Translations under genes and position numbers: made by a program | Shown here: positions 18,485-26,217 of the stretch, piece after piece | Position numbering within the stretch: the first letter of the stretch is position 1 | Layout: every line of letters starts with the position of its first letter | Source of the DNA: Pseudomonas iranensis | Lineage (GTDB): Bacteria > Pseudomonadota > Gammaproteobacteria > Pseudomonadales > Pseudomonadaceae | DNA: 64,000 nucleotides | Direction of reading: 5' to 3' | Assembly (NCBI RefSeq): GCF_014268585.2 | Contig: NZ_CP077092.1 | Coordinates: forward strand, 5,741,501 to 5,805,500 | The notes under the pieces: model-generated | Databases searched by the model: none | Seen by the model: only the letters and a program-made list of their open reading frames with translations | What the model was told of the DNA's origin: nothing

Positions 18485-19585
18485 TTAAAACTCAATCCGC
18501 ACATCCCCCTTCGGCACGCTGCAGCACGACAAGATAAACCCTTCAGCCTCGTCGTCCTCGGTAATCCCGCCGTTGTGCTCCATCTCCACTTCGCCGCCCA
18601 GTTTCATCACCTTGCACGTCCCGCAAATGCCCATGCCGCAGGCCTTAGGGATCATCAGGCCGAGTTTGGCGGCTGCTGCGTGGACGGTTTCGCCCGGGCC
18701 GACGCGAATGCTTTTGCCGGAGGCGGTGAATTCCACCTGGTGCAGATCCGCGGCGTCGATTTCCGGCGCATCGGCGGCTTGTTCGGCCTGTTCCACCGCG
18801 TCGGCGCGGGCCTCGGGTGGCGTGGCGCCGAAGGATTCTTCGTGGTAGCGCGACATGTCGTAGCCGGCCGCTTCCAGCAGGCGTTTGACCGCAGTCATGT
18901 ATGGCGTCGGGCCGCAGCAGAACACTTCGCGTTCGAGGAAGTCCGGAACCATAAGTTCGAGCATCTTGTGGTTCAGGTAACCGCGATAACCGGCCCATGG
19001 CTCACCGAGGCCGTGTTTTTCGCAGATCAGGTGCAGGCTGAAGTTGTCGATCCGCGACGCCATGTGCTCGAGTTCGCGGTGGTAAATGATGTCTTTCGGC
19101 GACCGCGCGCTGTGCACGAAAGTCATGTCGACGTTGGCGTTGGTGTCGTAGAACCAGCGCGCCATCGACATGCACGGGGTGATGCCGACGCCGCCGCTCA
19201 AATACAGAACCTTCGGGCTCGGGAAGTCGATCGCGTTGAACAGCCCGACCGGGCCGTGCACCGCCAGCTCCTGACCTTCATGCAAAGTGTCGTGCAACCA
19301 GTTCGAGACCTTGCCGCCCGGCACGCGTTTGATCGTCACCGAAAAGCTGTACGGCACCGACGGCGAGCTGGAAATCGTGTACGAACGCATGATCGGCTGG
19401 CCTTCGATTTCCAGCTCCAGGGTGACGAACTGCCCCGGCTTGAAGAAGAACAGGATCGGCTGGTCGGCCATAAAGCAGAAGGTGCGCACATCCCAGGTTT
19501 CCTGGATGACTTTGACGCAACGGACAATGTGTCGGCCATTGGCCCAGGTCTGGGTGGTGACCGGATTCAGGAAGCTGTTGGACAT
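18485..19585 (-). CDS. gbcB: Glycine betaine demethylase reductase subunit
   Basis: A 366-residue ferredoxin-NAD reductase. The FAD domain includes RSYTISSSP, the NAD domain includes YLSGGVGITPCMSMARW and FCCGPTPYM, and the C-terminal 2Fe-2S domain has Cys316, Cys321, Cys324 and Cys354. It supplies electrons to GbcA for the oxidative demethylation of glycine betaine to dimethylglycine. The ATG at 19585 (MSNSFLNPVTT) is chosen over an in-frame ATG four codons upstream. Divergent from gbcA across a 296-base regulatory gap. Confidence 0.95.
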   Translation of the reverse strand: MSNSFLNPVTTQTWANGRHIVRCVKVIQETWDVRTFCFMADQPILFFFKPGQFVTLELEIEGQPIMRSYTISSSPSVPYSFSVTIKRVPGGKVSNWLHDTLHEGQELAVHGPVGLFNAIDFPSPKVLYLSGGVGITPCMSMARWFYDTNANVDMTFVHSARSPKDIIYHRELEHMASRIDNFSLHLICEKHGLGEPWAGYRGYLNHKMLELMVPDFLEREVFCCGPTPYMTAVKRLLEAAGYDMSRYHEESFGATPPEARADAVEQAEQAADAPEIDAADLHQVEFTASGKSIRVGPGETVHAAAAKLGLMIPKACGMGICGTCKVMKLGGEVEMEHNGGITEDDEAEGFILSCCSVPKGDVRIEF

Positions 19586-19655
19586 GCTGTTCTCCACGGC
19601 CGACTGTCGGCCTCTTGTCGGCGATTCTGCGTATAGCGCAGACCGTGCGTTTACC

Positions 19656-19692
19656 TATCCGCGACATTGACATACTTATCGCGACCAGCCCT
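19656..19692 (+). promoter_or_regulatory. Possible GbdR-type site in the gbcB-gbcA gap
   Basis: TATCCGCGACA (19656-19666) and TATCGCGACCA (19677-19687) are imperfect direct repeats about 21 bases apart. The second continues as GCGACCAGCCCT (19681-19692), matching GCGACCATCCCT in the cbcX promoter repeat in 11 of 12 bases. GbdR is known to control both promoters in P. aeruginosa; assigning this sequence to it is inference. Confidence 0.35.
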
Positions 19693-19881
19693 TGAACACC
19701 GGGGCTTGCGCGTCGGGAACAGATTGCGCCATGTCGCGCATGGATAAGGTTCCCCCCAGCGCCGGCCCCACACTCGCCCCAACACAAGACGACTTCTTTA
19801 CACCTTGCGTAGCAACCGTTTTGCAGCACACCTGATCAGCCACTTTCGCCGGCCACGCAGAGGGCCATGAGGATTACATCG

Positions 19882-21177
19882 ATGGACGTCACCGCAAAAA
19901 TCAGCCTGGGCGATCCGCTGGAACCCGCACGCAAGGCCACCGCACAAATGCTCCAGGAGCGCGAGCGCACCTTTTCGTTGCCACAGCCGTTCTACAGCGA
20001 CGAGCGCCTGTTCGATATCGATATGCAGGAGATCTTCCAGAAGGAATGGTTGATCGCCGGCATGACCTGCGAGATCCCGGCCAAGGGCAACTACCTGACC
20101 CTGCAGGTCGGCAAGAACCCGATCATCGTCATTCGTGGCGCCGAGGGGGTGGTGCATGCGTTTCACAACGTCTGCCGCCACCGTGGCTCGCGCCTGTGCA
20201 CCAGTGAAAAAGGCAAGGTCGCCAAACTGGTCTGCCATTACCACCAGTGGACCTACGAACTGGACGGGCGCCTGCTGTTCGCCGGCACCGAGATGGGCGC
20301 CGACTTCGACATGAAGCAATACGGCCTGAAACCGGTGAACGTGAAAACCGCTGGCGGCTACATCTTCATCAGCCTGGCGGAAAACCCGCCGGCCATCGAT
20401 GACTTCCTGTCGACGCTCAACCATTACATGGAACCGTACGACATGGAGAACACCAAGGTGGCGATCACCACCACCTTGATGGAGAAGGCCAACTGGAAAC
20501 TGGTGCTGGAAAACAACCGCGAGTGCTACCACTGCAACGCGTCGCACCCGGAACTGTTGAAAACCCTGCTGGAGTGGGACGACGTCACCGACCCGCGCGC
20601 CGATCAGGCGTTCAAGGATCACGTTGCTGCGTCCGCCGCAGCCTGGGAAGCGGAAAAGATCCCTTACGCCCACGCCAGTTTCGGCCTGCGCAACCGCATC
20701 GTGCGCATGCCGCTGCTCAAGGGCACCGTGTCGATGACCCTCGACGGCAAGCAGGGCTGCGCAAAACTGATGGGCCGGATCAAGAACCCGGACCTGGGCT
20801 CGATGCGCATCCTGCACCTGCCGCATTCGTGGAACCACTGCATGGGCGATCACATCATCGTCTTCACCGTGTGGCCGATCAGCGCTCAGGAAACCATGGT
20901 CACCACCAAGTGGCTGGTGCACAAGGACGCGGTGGAAGGTGTCGATTACGACGTCGAGCGCATGCGCCAGGTATGGGACGCGACGAACGATCAGGACCGC
21001 CGTCTGGCTGAAGAAAACCAGCGCGGGATCAACTCCACGGCTTACCAGCCGGGGCCTTACTCGAAGACCTATGAATTCGGCGTGGTCAACTTCGTCGATT
21101 GGTACAGCGAGCGGATGTTGAACAACCTCGGGGCAGAGCCTGCGCCTTACCTCAAAGGTGTACCGGTTCAGGGCTGA
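19882..21177 (+). CDS. gbcA: Glycine betaine demethylase oxygenase subunit
   Basis: A 431-residue Rieske non-haem iron oxygenase. The Rieske ligands are Cys98/His100 (NVCRHRGSRLC) and Cys118/His121 (LVCHYHQW); the mononuclear iron site lies in the ENNRECYHCNASHPEL block. It removes one methyl group from glycine betaine as formaldehyde. The ATG at 19882 (MDVTAKISLGDPLEPARK) agrees with the N-terminus known from P. aeruginosa; an ATG at 19867 is in frame but would overlap the ribosome site AGGA. Confidence 0.95.
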   Translation: MDVTAKISLGDPLEPARKATAQMLQERERTFSLPQPFYSDERLFDIDMQEIFQKEWLIAGMTCEIPAKGNYLTLQVGKNPIIVIRGAEGVVHAFHNVCRHRGSRLCTSEKGKVAKLVCHYHQWTYELDGRLLFAGTEMGADFDMKQYGLKPVNVKTAGGYIFISLAENPPAIDDFLSTLNHYMEPYDMENTKVAITTTLMEKANWKLVLENNRECYHCNASHPELLKTLLEWDDVTDPRADQAFKDHVAASAAAWEAEKIPYAHASFGLRNRIVRMPLLKGTVSMTLDGKQGCAKLMGRIKNPDLGSMRILHLPHSWNHCMGDHIIVFTVWPISAQETMVTTKWLVHKDAVEGVDYDVERMRQVWDATNDQDRRLAEENQRGINSTAYQPGPYSKTYEFGVVNFVDWYSERMLNNLGAEPAPYLKGVPVQG

Positions 21178-21186
21178 TCAGGAGCA

Positions 21187-21255
21187 TAAGATCGCAGCCT
21201 GCGGCGGCTCCTACAGGTGGAATGCATCCCCTGTGGGAGCGAGCCTGCTCGCGAA
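21187..21255 (+). repeat. Dispersed repeats at the gbcA 3' side
   Basis: A GATCGCAGCCTGCGGCGGCT-type unit (from 21189) and one GTGGGAGCGAGCCTGCTCGC unit (21233-21255). The first is a short palindrome-containing repeat, the second a single REP. Confidence 0.6.
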
Positions 21256-21352
21256 GGCGTCCTGACCCACGCTACATCTTTCAGTTGATCAATTTCCGAC
21301 CAATCACCTCCGCCCCCATACCCACCAAGCCCTCCAGCCTTCCGCAAACAAG

Positions 21353-21901
21353 TTATCCACATACCCGCCCACAGCGAATGGGGGTAACTGTGGATGAGTC
21401 AAAAAATATCTTGCTGATTTGCAAAGAAAAACCGTGACTTATCCATAAGCATGGTTTCTGAAAACGATTGGTTGTTTTTTGATCGAATCGCTGTAGACCT
21501 AGTATTTAAAGGCCTCTAGCAGGTAGCAAACACGTTATCCACAGAAGCGCCAACAGAGATCGGGGGTAACTTTGGCTGGCCTGTGGAAAAAACCGTGCGG
21601 ACGGGGAAAAGTGCTCTTGCGGGACGCTTTCTTTGCTTGGATAGCTCATTTGATCAGGAAATGATCAACCTTCCGTAAGCCTTGTTCCATATGGCCTACA
21701 GCTGATAGCGAACATCTTATCCACAGAAGCGCCAACAGAGATTGGGGGCAAGTTCTCGATTTATACCGAGGGAAAAGCCTGACAAATCCGTGAGTTACGC
21801 TGATCGTTTTTTGATCTTATGGTTGGAAGGCTTGAATGGCGTGGGGTGCGCGGAAGGGCGAACACGTTATCCACAGCTTCGCCAACAGGGAATGTGGGTA
21901 A
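21353..21901. repeat. Four-copy 35-bp DnaA-box element array
   Basis: In this gene-free stretch (21178-22105) the perfect DnaA-box 9-mer TTATCCACA occurs at 21353, 21535, 21717 and 21867. Each copy is followed, after exactly 17 bases, by a degenerate inverted box (TGGGGGTAA, CGGGGGTAA, TGGGGGCAA, TGTGGGTAA), giving a 35-bp unit with a shared middle (CCAACAGAGAT in copies 2-3). The first three starts are exactly 182 bp apart and the last is 150 bp on. Copies 2 and 3 also share about 24 bases upstream. Further near-boxes are TGTGGATGA (21389), TTATCCATA (21439) and TGTGGAAAA (21582). No gene, promoter or replication gene is evident here. A DnaA-binding role is inference. Confidence 0.75.
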
Positions 21902-21908
21902 GCCGCTT

Positions 21909-22101
21909 CCCCTCACCCCAACCCTCTCCCAGAGGGAGAGGGGGCCGACCGCGTCGACTGGTGAGGTTACATCGACCTGAAACATTGTATTGATCTCAGG
22001 CTTGGCCAGACCAAGGCCACCGCCATGTCGCAGGTCGGTGTACTTGGCCAATTCGCCGCGGTAGGTCCCCTCTCCCTCTGGGAGAGGGCTAGGGTGAGGG
22101 G
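21909..22101. repeat. Inverted repeat, CTCACCCTAGCCCTCTCCC family
   Basis: Outer arms CCCCTCACCCCAACCCTCTC and the near complement ending GAGAGGGCTAGGGTGAGGGG, immediately after the etfB stop. It could act as a 3' stabilising or terminating structure for the dgc-etf transcript. Confidence 0.75.
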
Positions 22102-22105
22102 CTTT

Positions 22106-22876
22106 TCAGCGGACAACGCCTTCTTCAATCAGCAACTTCAGAATCGCTTCAGCCCCAGCCTGTGCGGTGACGCCTTTGAGCACCTGCCCCCCGCCGCCAC
22201 TGGCTTTGGCCGTAGCGGCCTTCATCCGGTCGGCGCCGCTCTTGGCCTTGATCACCTTCAAGCGCTTGGGCCGTGGCTTGGCCGGTTGCAGTGAGGCGAC
22301 GGCCAACAATTGGTCCTCCACCACTTCAACGTCATCGGCGGCCAATTCGCCCCGTCGTGCCGGGCCATATGCACTTTGCCGAGGCTTCGGTGCGGCGTTA
22401 TCCACAGTGGCCAGAAACGGCAGTTTGACCTTCAAGCGGCGTCGCTGGCCGCGCGGCAACGCTTGCAGGACCAGCGCCGACCCGTCATTGATCGATTCGA
22501 CCTGCGCCAGGCCCACCACCAGCGGCCAGCCCAGACCTTCGGCCAGCAGGAACGGCAACATCCCCGAACCTTCCCCGGTTTCTGCCTGACTGCCGGTCAG
22601 CACCACTTGCGCTCCGGCATCGCGAAGGTACGCGGTCAGCGCCGGCAAGGCATCGGCGCCAGCGGGTTGTTCCAGCACATGCAGCTGTTCCAGGCCCATG
22701 CCCAGATAGGCACGCAGGGCCGGTTCGGCAACATCACCGGCGTGCAGCACTTGCAGGTTATCCCCAGCCAGTTGCAGGCCCAGTTCCACCGCGCGCGCAT
22801 CCTGATCGGCGCGCCGTGGCCGACCTGAGGTCGGGTGAGCGCCGATCGAGACCAGACTGATAACGTTCGTGTTCAT
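22106..22876 (-). CDS. etfB: Electron transfer flavoprotein beta subunit of the dgc operon
   Basis: A 256-residue EtfB-family protein. ETF domain features include the GSQAETGEGSGMLPFLLAEGLGWPLV block near the middle and a basic C-terminal extension. It pairs with the alpha subunit encoded nine bases upstream. In P. aeruginosa the matching pair (PA5400-PA5401) is part of the dimethylglycine operon and probably takes electrons from DgcA/DgcB to the respiratory chain. The gene contains one perfect DnaA-box 9-mer at 22398-22406. Confidence 0.88.
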   Translation of the reverse strand: MNTNVISLVSIGAHPTSGRPRRADQDARAVELGLQLAGDNLQVLHAGDVAEPALRAYLGMGLEQLHVLEQPAGADALPALTAYLRDAGAQVVLTGSQAETGEGSGMLPFLLAEGLGWPLVVGLAQVESINDGSALVLQALPRGQRRRLKVKLPFLATVDNAAPKPRQSAYGPARRGELAADDVEVVEDQLLAVASLQPAKPRPKRLKVIKAKSGADRMKAATAKASGGGGQVLKGVTAQAGAEAILKLLIEEGVVR

Positions 22877-22885
22877 AGGGTTTCC

Positions 22886-24106
22886 TTAAGCCGCATCGCG
22901 CTTGGCTTCGTTGCGGTAAGCCGCGACCGCTTCGATCAACGCTTGCAGAATCTCTGCGCTTTCGCCGATCACTGAAAGATCGGCGCGTTTGATCATGTCG
23001 CAACCCGGATCGAGGTTGATTGCCACCACCTTGTCGCAGGCGCCAATGCCTTGCAGGTGCTGGATCGCGCCGGAGATACCCACAGCGACATAGACCCGCG
23101 CGGTGACCCAGGTGCCGGACGCGCCGACCTGACGATCGCGCGCCATGAAGCCGTCGTCCACGGCCACCCGCGACGCGCCTTCGGTGGCGCCGAGTGCAGC
23201 GGCTGTTTCGTGGAACAGCGCCCAATCCTTCACGCCGTTGCCACCGGAGAAAATGAATTCGGCTTCGGCCATCGGAATCGCGCCCGGGTCCACCGCCACC
23301 GCACCGAGATCTTCGATTCGCGACAAGCTGCGCGCGACGCTTGTGGATAACTCCACTGGCAACGCTTCGTGGCGGGTTTCGCTGACCGGTTCTGCGCATT
23401 CGGCAGCGGCGAGAATCAACCGCGCCACTGGACGCGCCAGGTCTTGCAATCCGGCCCCGGCGCGGCCGATGCACTCCTGATCCTTGACCTGCCAGACCCG
23501 CGTGGCCGGGCGCTCGCCCAGCGCAGCAGCAAAGCGCCGACCGAGTTCGCCGCCACCGCTGCGGCTGTCCGGCAGCAACCAGTGACGCGGGTTGAATTGG
23601 TTATCCACAGCGCGCAAGCCCTGCACCCGTTGTTCCGGTGCATAACCGCAGAATTCCTCGCCTTCGAGCACCAGCAAGCGATCAACGCCAGCGGATTCGA
23701 AAGCGCTTTCCTTGTGCTCGCCGAACACCACAGCAAGCACCGCACCATCGATGCCGGCCAGTTGGTGAGCGAGGCCGAGCAGATCGCGGTCGTGGCTGCT
23801 CAGGCGGCCGCCGACCATATCCGGCACCACACTGATGTAGAACGCCGGGGCCGGCACTTGATGCAGCGGCAATTGCATTTGCACAGCAGCCGAGCGTTTG
23901 ACCGCCCCGCCCTGCTGCGCGCCGCTGCGGTCGATTCGTTTGATGCCGTTAGGGCCGATAAAACCCAGGCCGTGCAGATTCTTGCGAATGACGCCGTTGG
24001 GCCCCATCCAGCTGTGCTGCGCCGGTTGCATCGCCGCGTGCAGCGGGTGCAGGCGGTTGCGCGCAATCCATTCGGCGCGCGGGTCGCGGCGGATAATGTC
24101 GCTCAT
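22886..24106 (-). CDS. etfA: Electron transfer flavoprotein alpha subunit of the dgc operon
   Basis: A 406-residue EtfA-type protein, longer than housekeeping EtfA (about 310) by an N-terminal extension of roughly 90 residues. The C-terminal FAD-binding domain shows the ARVYVAVGISGAIQHLQGI motif and the NLDPGCDMIKRADL segment. Its start overlaps the dgcB stop by one base, so translation is coupled. Two perfect DnaA-box 9-mers lie inside it (23342-23350 reverse, 23601-23609 forward). Confidence 0.88.
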   Translation of the reverse strand: MSDIIRRDPRAEWIARNRLHPLHAAMQPAQHSWMGPNGVIRKNLHGLGFIGPNGIKRIDRSGAQQGGAVKRSAAVQMQLPLHQVPAPAFYISVVPDMVGGRLSSHDRDLLGLAHQLAGIDGAVLAVVFGEHKESAFESAGVDRLLVLEGEEFCGYAPEQRVQGLRAVDNQFNPRHWLLPDSRSGGGELGRRFAAALGERPATRVWQVKDQECIGRAGAGLQDLARPVARLILAAAECAEPVSETRHEALPVELSTSVARSLSRIEDLGAVAVDPGAIPMAEAEFIFSGGNGVKDWALFHETAAALGATEGASRVAVDDGFMARDRQVGASGTWVTARVYVAVGISGAIQHLQGIGACDKVVAINLDPGCDMIKRADLSVIGESAEILQALIEAVAAYRNEAKRDAA

Positions 24107-26055
24107 CAGTGCACCTCCGCAGGTTCACGTTTGGCCGGGGTGGCTGGCTTGCTTGGCGCGGCGTCTTCGAGCAGCGCGTCGGCCACCAGTTCGGCGATGT
24201 CCTTGATCAGCGGACGCGGTTCGACCACACCTTCGAGCATCGCCGTGCACTGTGGACAACCCACCGCCACCAGTTCGGCGCCGGTCTCGCGGATGTCTTC
24301 CATGCGCATGTCGGGGATGCGCTGCTTGCCCGGAATGTCAGTGATCGGCGCGCCGCCACCGCCGCCGCAGCAGCGTGAGCGGAAGCCGGACCGTTGCATC
24401 TCTTTGACTTCAATGCCGAGGGCGCGCAGCACTTCACGCGGCGCTTCGTACTCGCCGTTGTAGCGGCCCAGGTAGCACGGATCGTGATAGGTCACGCTGT
24501 TGCCTTTGTGCTGACCGAGGTTGAGCGCGCCGGCCTGAATGATCTCGGCCATATAGGTGCTGTGGTGCTGCACCAGATAGTTGCCATCGAAAGCGCCGTA
24601 CTCGTTTTTCAGCACGTGGAAACTGTGCGGATCGCAGGTGACGATGCGGTTGAAGCTGTATTTGGCCAACGTCTGGATGTTGCGCTTGGCCAGCAACTGG
24701 AACGTCGCCTCGTCGCCGAGACGCCGCGCCACATCGCCGCTGTCGCGCTCTTCGAGGCCGAGCACGGCGAAGTCGATGTTGGCCGCTTTCAGCACTTTGA
24801 CGAACGCGCGCAGGGTGCGCTGGTTGCGCATGTCGAAGGCGCCGTCGCCGACCCAGAACAGCACGTCGGTGGATTTCTTTTCGCTGAGCAGATTGAGATT
24901 CAGGTCCGCCGCCCAGTTCATCCGCCCGCCCGGGGCGAAACCGCCAGGGTTGTCGGTTGCAATAAGGTTCTCGAGAACTTCGGCACCCTTGTTCGGCGTC
25001 GCGCCTTTTTCCAGGGTCAGATGCCGGCGCATGTCGACGATCGCATCGACGTGCTCGATCATCATCGGGCACTCCTCGACGCAGGCACGGCAGGTGGTGC
25101 ACGACCACAGGGTTTCGGCGTCGACCAGACCGTTGACGATCGGTTGGTGCGGGTTGCCGCCATGCTCGCCGATCGGTTTGCCTGGATACGGGCTGCCGGC
25201 GAACTTCGCGTCAGTGCCGCCGGCGAGGCCGACGACCATGTCCTGAATCAGTTTTTTCGGGTTCAGCGGCTGGCCGGCGGCAAACGCCGGGCAAGCCGCT
25301 TCGCACTTGCCGCACTGCACGCAGGCGTCGAAACCGAGCAACTGGTTCCAGGTGAAATCCTTGGGTTTTTCCACGCCCAGTGGCGCATCGGGATTGTTCA
25401 GGTCCAACGGCTTCAAACCGGTCGAGCGCCCGCCGCCAAAACGTTCCGGGCGACGGTGCCAGGCCAGGTGCAGCGCACCGGCAAAGGCGTGCTTCATCGG
25501 CCCGCCCCAGGTCATGCCGAAGAACAGTTCCGACACGCCCCACAGCACACCAACACCGAGAATGGCGGCGAGCACCCAACCGCCGAAGTTTTCCGGCAGG
25601 ATCCCGGCCACCGGCAGGGTCACCAGGAAAAACGACGCCGAGAACGCCAGCAGGCTTTTCGGCAGGCGCATCCATGGGCCTTTCGACAGACGCGCAGGCG
25701 GATTGAGCCGACGCAGGTACATGAAGATCGCGCCGACGAACATCACCGCCGACATCAGCAGCAAGGCGTAGCCGAGGATGCGGTTATGCAGGCCGAAACC
25801 GTGCACCAGAATGGCCAGCACAATCGACGCCACCGCACCGCCCGCCGTGGCGACGTGGGTGTTGGCAATGTATTTGTCCCGCACGACGACGTGGTGCAGG
25901 TCGACCATGTAGCGCTTGGGCATGGCCAGCAGACCGCCGAGCAGATCGACCTTCGCCGCCCGCCCCCGGCGCCACATGTTCATCCGCCGCAACGCGCCGA
26001 GGACCGCAAGGCCCAGGGCTGCGAACAACAGGATTGGAAGAAGGGTGTTCAACAT
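24106..26055 (-). CDS. dgcB: Dimethylglycine catabolism iron-sulfur oxidoreductase DgcB
   Basis: A 649-residue membrane protein. Several hydrophobic segments occupy the first 200 residues, followed by two 4Fe-4S motifs (CVQCGKCEAACP and CTTCRACVEECP). The C-terminal half has CCG-type cysteine-rich domains, including CDPHSFHVLKNEYG and CCGGGGG. This layout resembles respiratory Fe-S reductases such as HdrD/GlpC and suggests electron passage from DgcA toward the membrane quinone pool. DgcB is required for dimethylglycine use in P. aeruginosa. A REP pair separates it from dgcA. Confidence 0.92.
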   Translation of the reverse strand: MLNTLLPILLFAALGLAVLGALRRMNMWRRGRAAKVDLLGGLLAMPKRYMVDLHHVVVRDKYIANTHVATAGGAVASIVLAILVHGFGLHNRILGYALLLMSAVMFVGAIFMYLRRLNPPARLSKGPWMRLPKSLLAFSASFFLVTLPVAGILPENFGGWVLAAILGVGVLWGVSELFFGMTWGGPMKHAFAGALHLAWHRRPERFGGGRSTGLKPLDLNNPDAPLGVEKPKDFTWNQLLGFDACVQCGKCEAACPAFAAGQPLNPKKLIQDMVVGLAGGTDAKFAGSPYPGKPIGEHGGNPHQPIVNGLVDAETLWSCTTCRACVEECPMMIEHVDAIVDMRRHLTLEKGATPNKGAEVLENLIATDNPGGFAPGGRMNWAADLNLNLLSEKKSTDVLFWVGDGAFDMRNQRTLRAFVKVLKAANIDFAVLGLEERDSGDVARRLGDEATFQLLAKRNIQTLAKYSFNRIVTCDPHSFHVLKNEYGAFDGNYLVQHHSTYMAEIIQAGALNLGQHKGNSVTYHDPCYLGRYNGEYEAPREVLRALGIEVKEMQRSGFRSRCCGGGGGAPITDIPGKQRIPDMRMEDIRETGAELVAVGCPQCTAMLEGVVEPRPLIKDIAELVADALLEDAAPSKPATPAKREPAEVH

Positions 26056-26099
26056 GGTGAAGCTCCCACCAGACAGCCTGGAGAAACACGGCGTTCGAT

Positions 26100-26205
26100 G
26101 ATCGTTCCCACGCTCTGCGTGGGAATGCAGCCCGGGACGCTCCGCGTCCCAAAGCGGACGCAGAGCGTCCAGTGAGGCATTCCCACGCAGAGCGTGGGAA
26201 CGATC
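26100..26205. repeat. REPIN, GATCGTTCCCACGC family
   Basis: Inverted pair with outer arms GATCGTTCCCACGCTCTGCG and inner arms around GGGACGCTCCGCGTCCC, filling the dgcA-dgcB gap. Same family as the RAYT-linked array. Confidence 0.85.
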
Positions 26206-26217
26206 GGTTAGCCAGCC

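Noticed and set aside
21353..21901. Chromosomal origin of replication
   Set aside because: DnaA boxes are present, but dnaA, dnaN, rpmH, gyrB and other usual oriC neighbours are absent and no AT-rich unwinding region stands out.
21742..22294. Short frames in the DnaA-box region and beyond
   Set aside because: They are broken by repeats and show no codon bias or family features.
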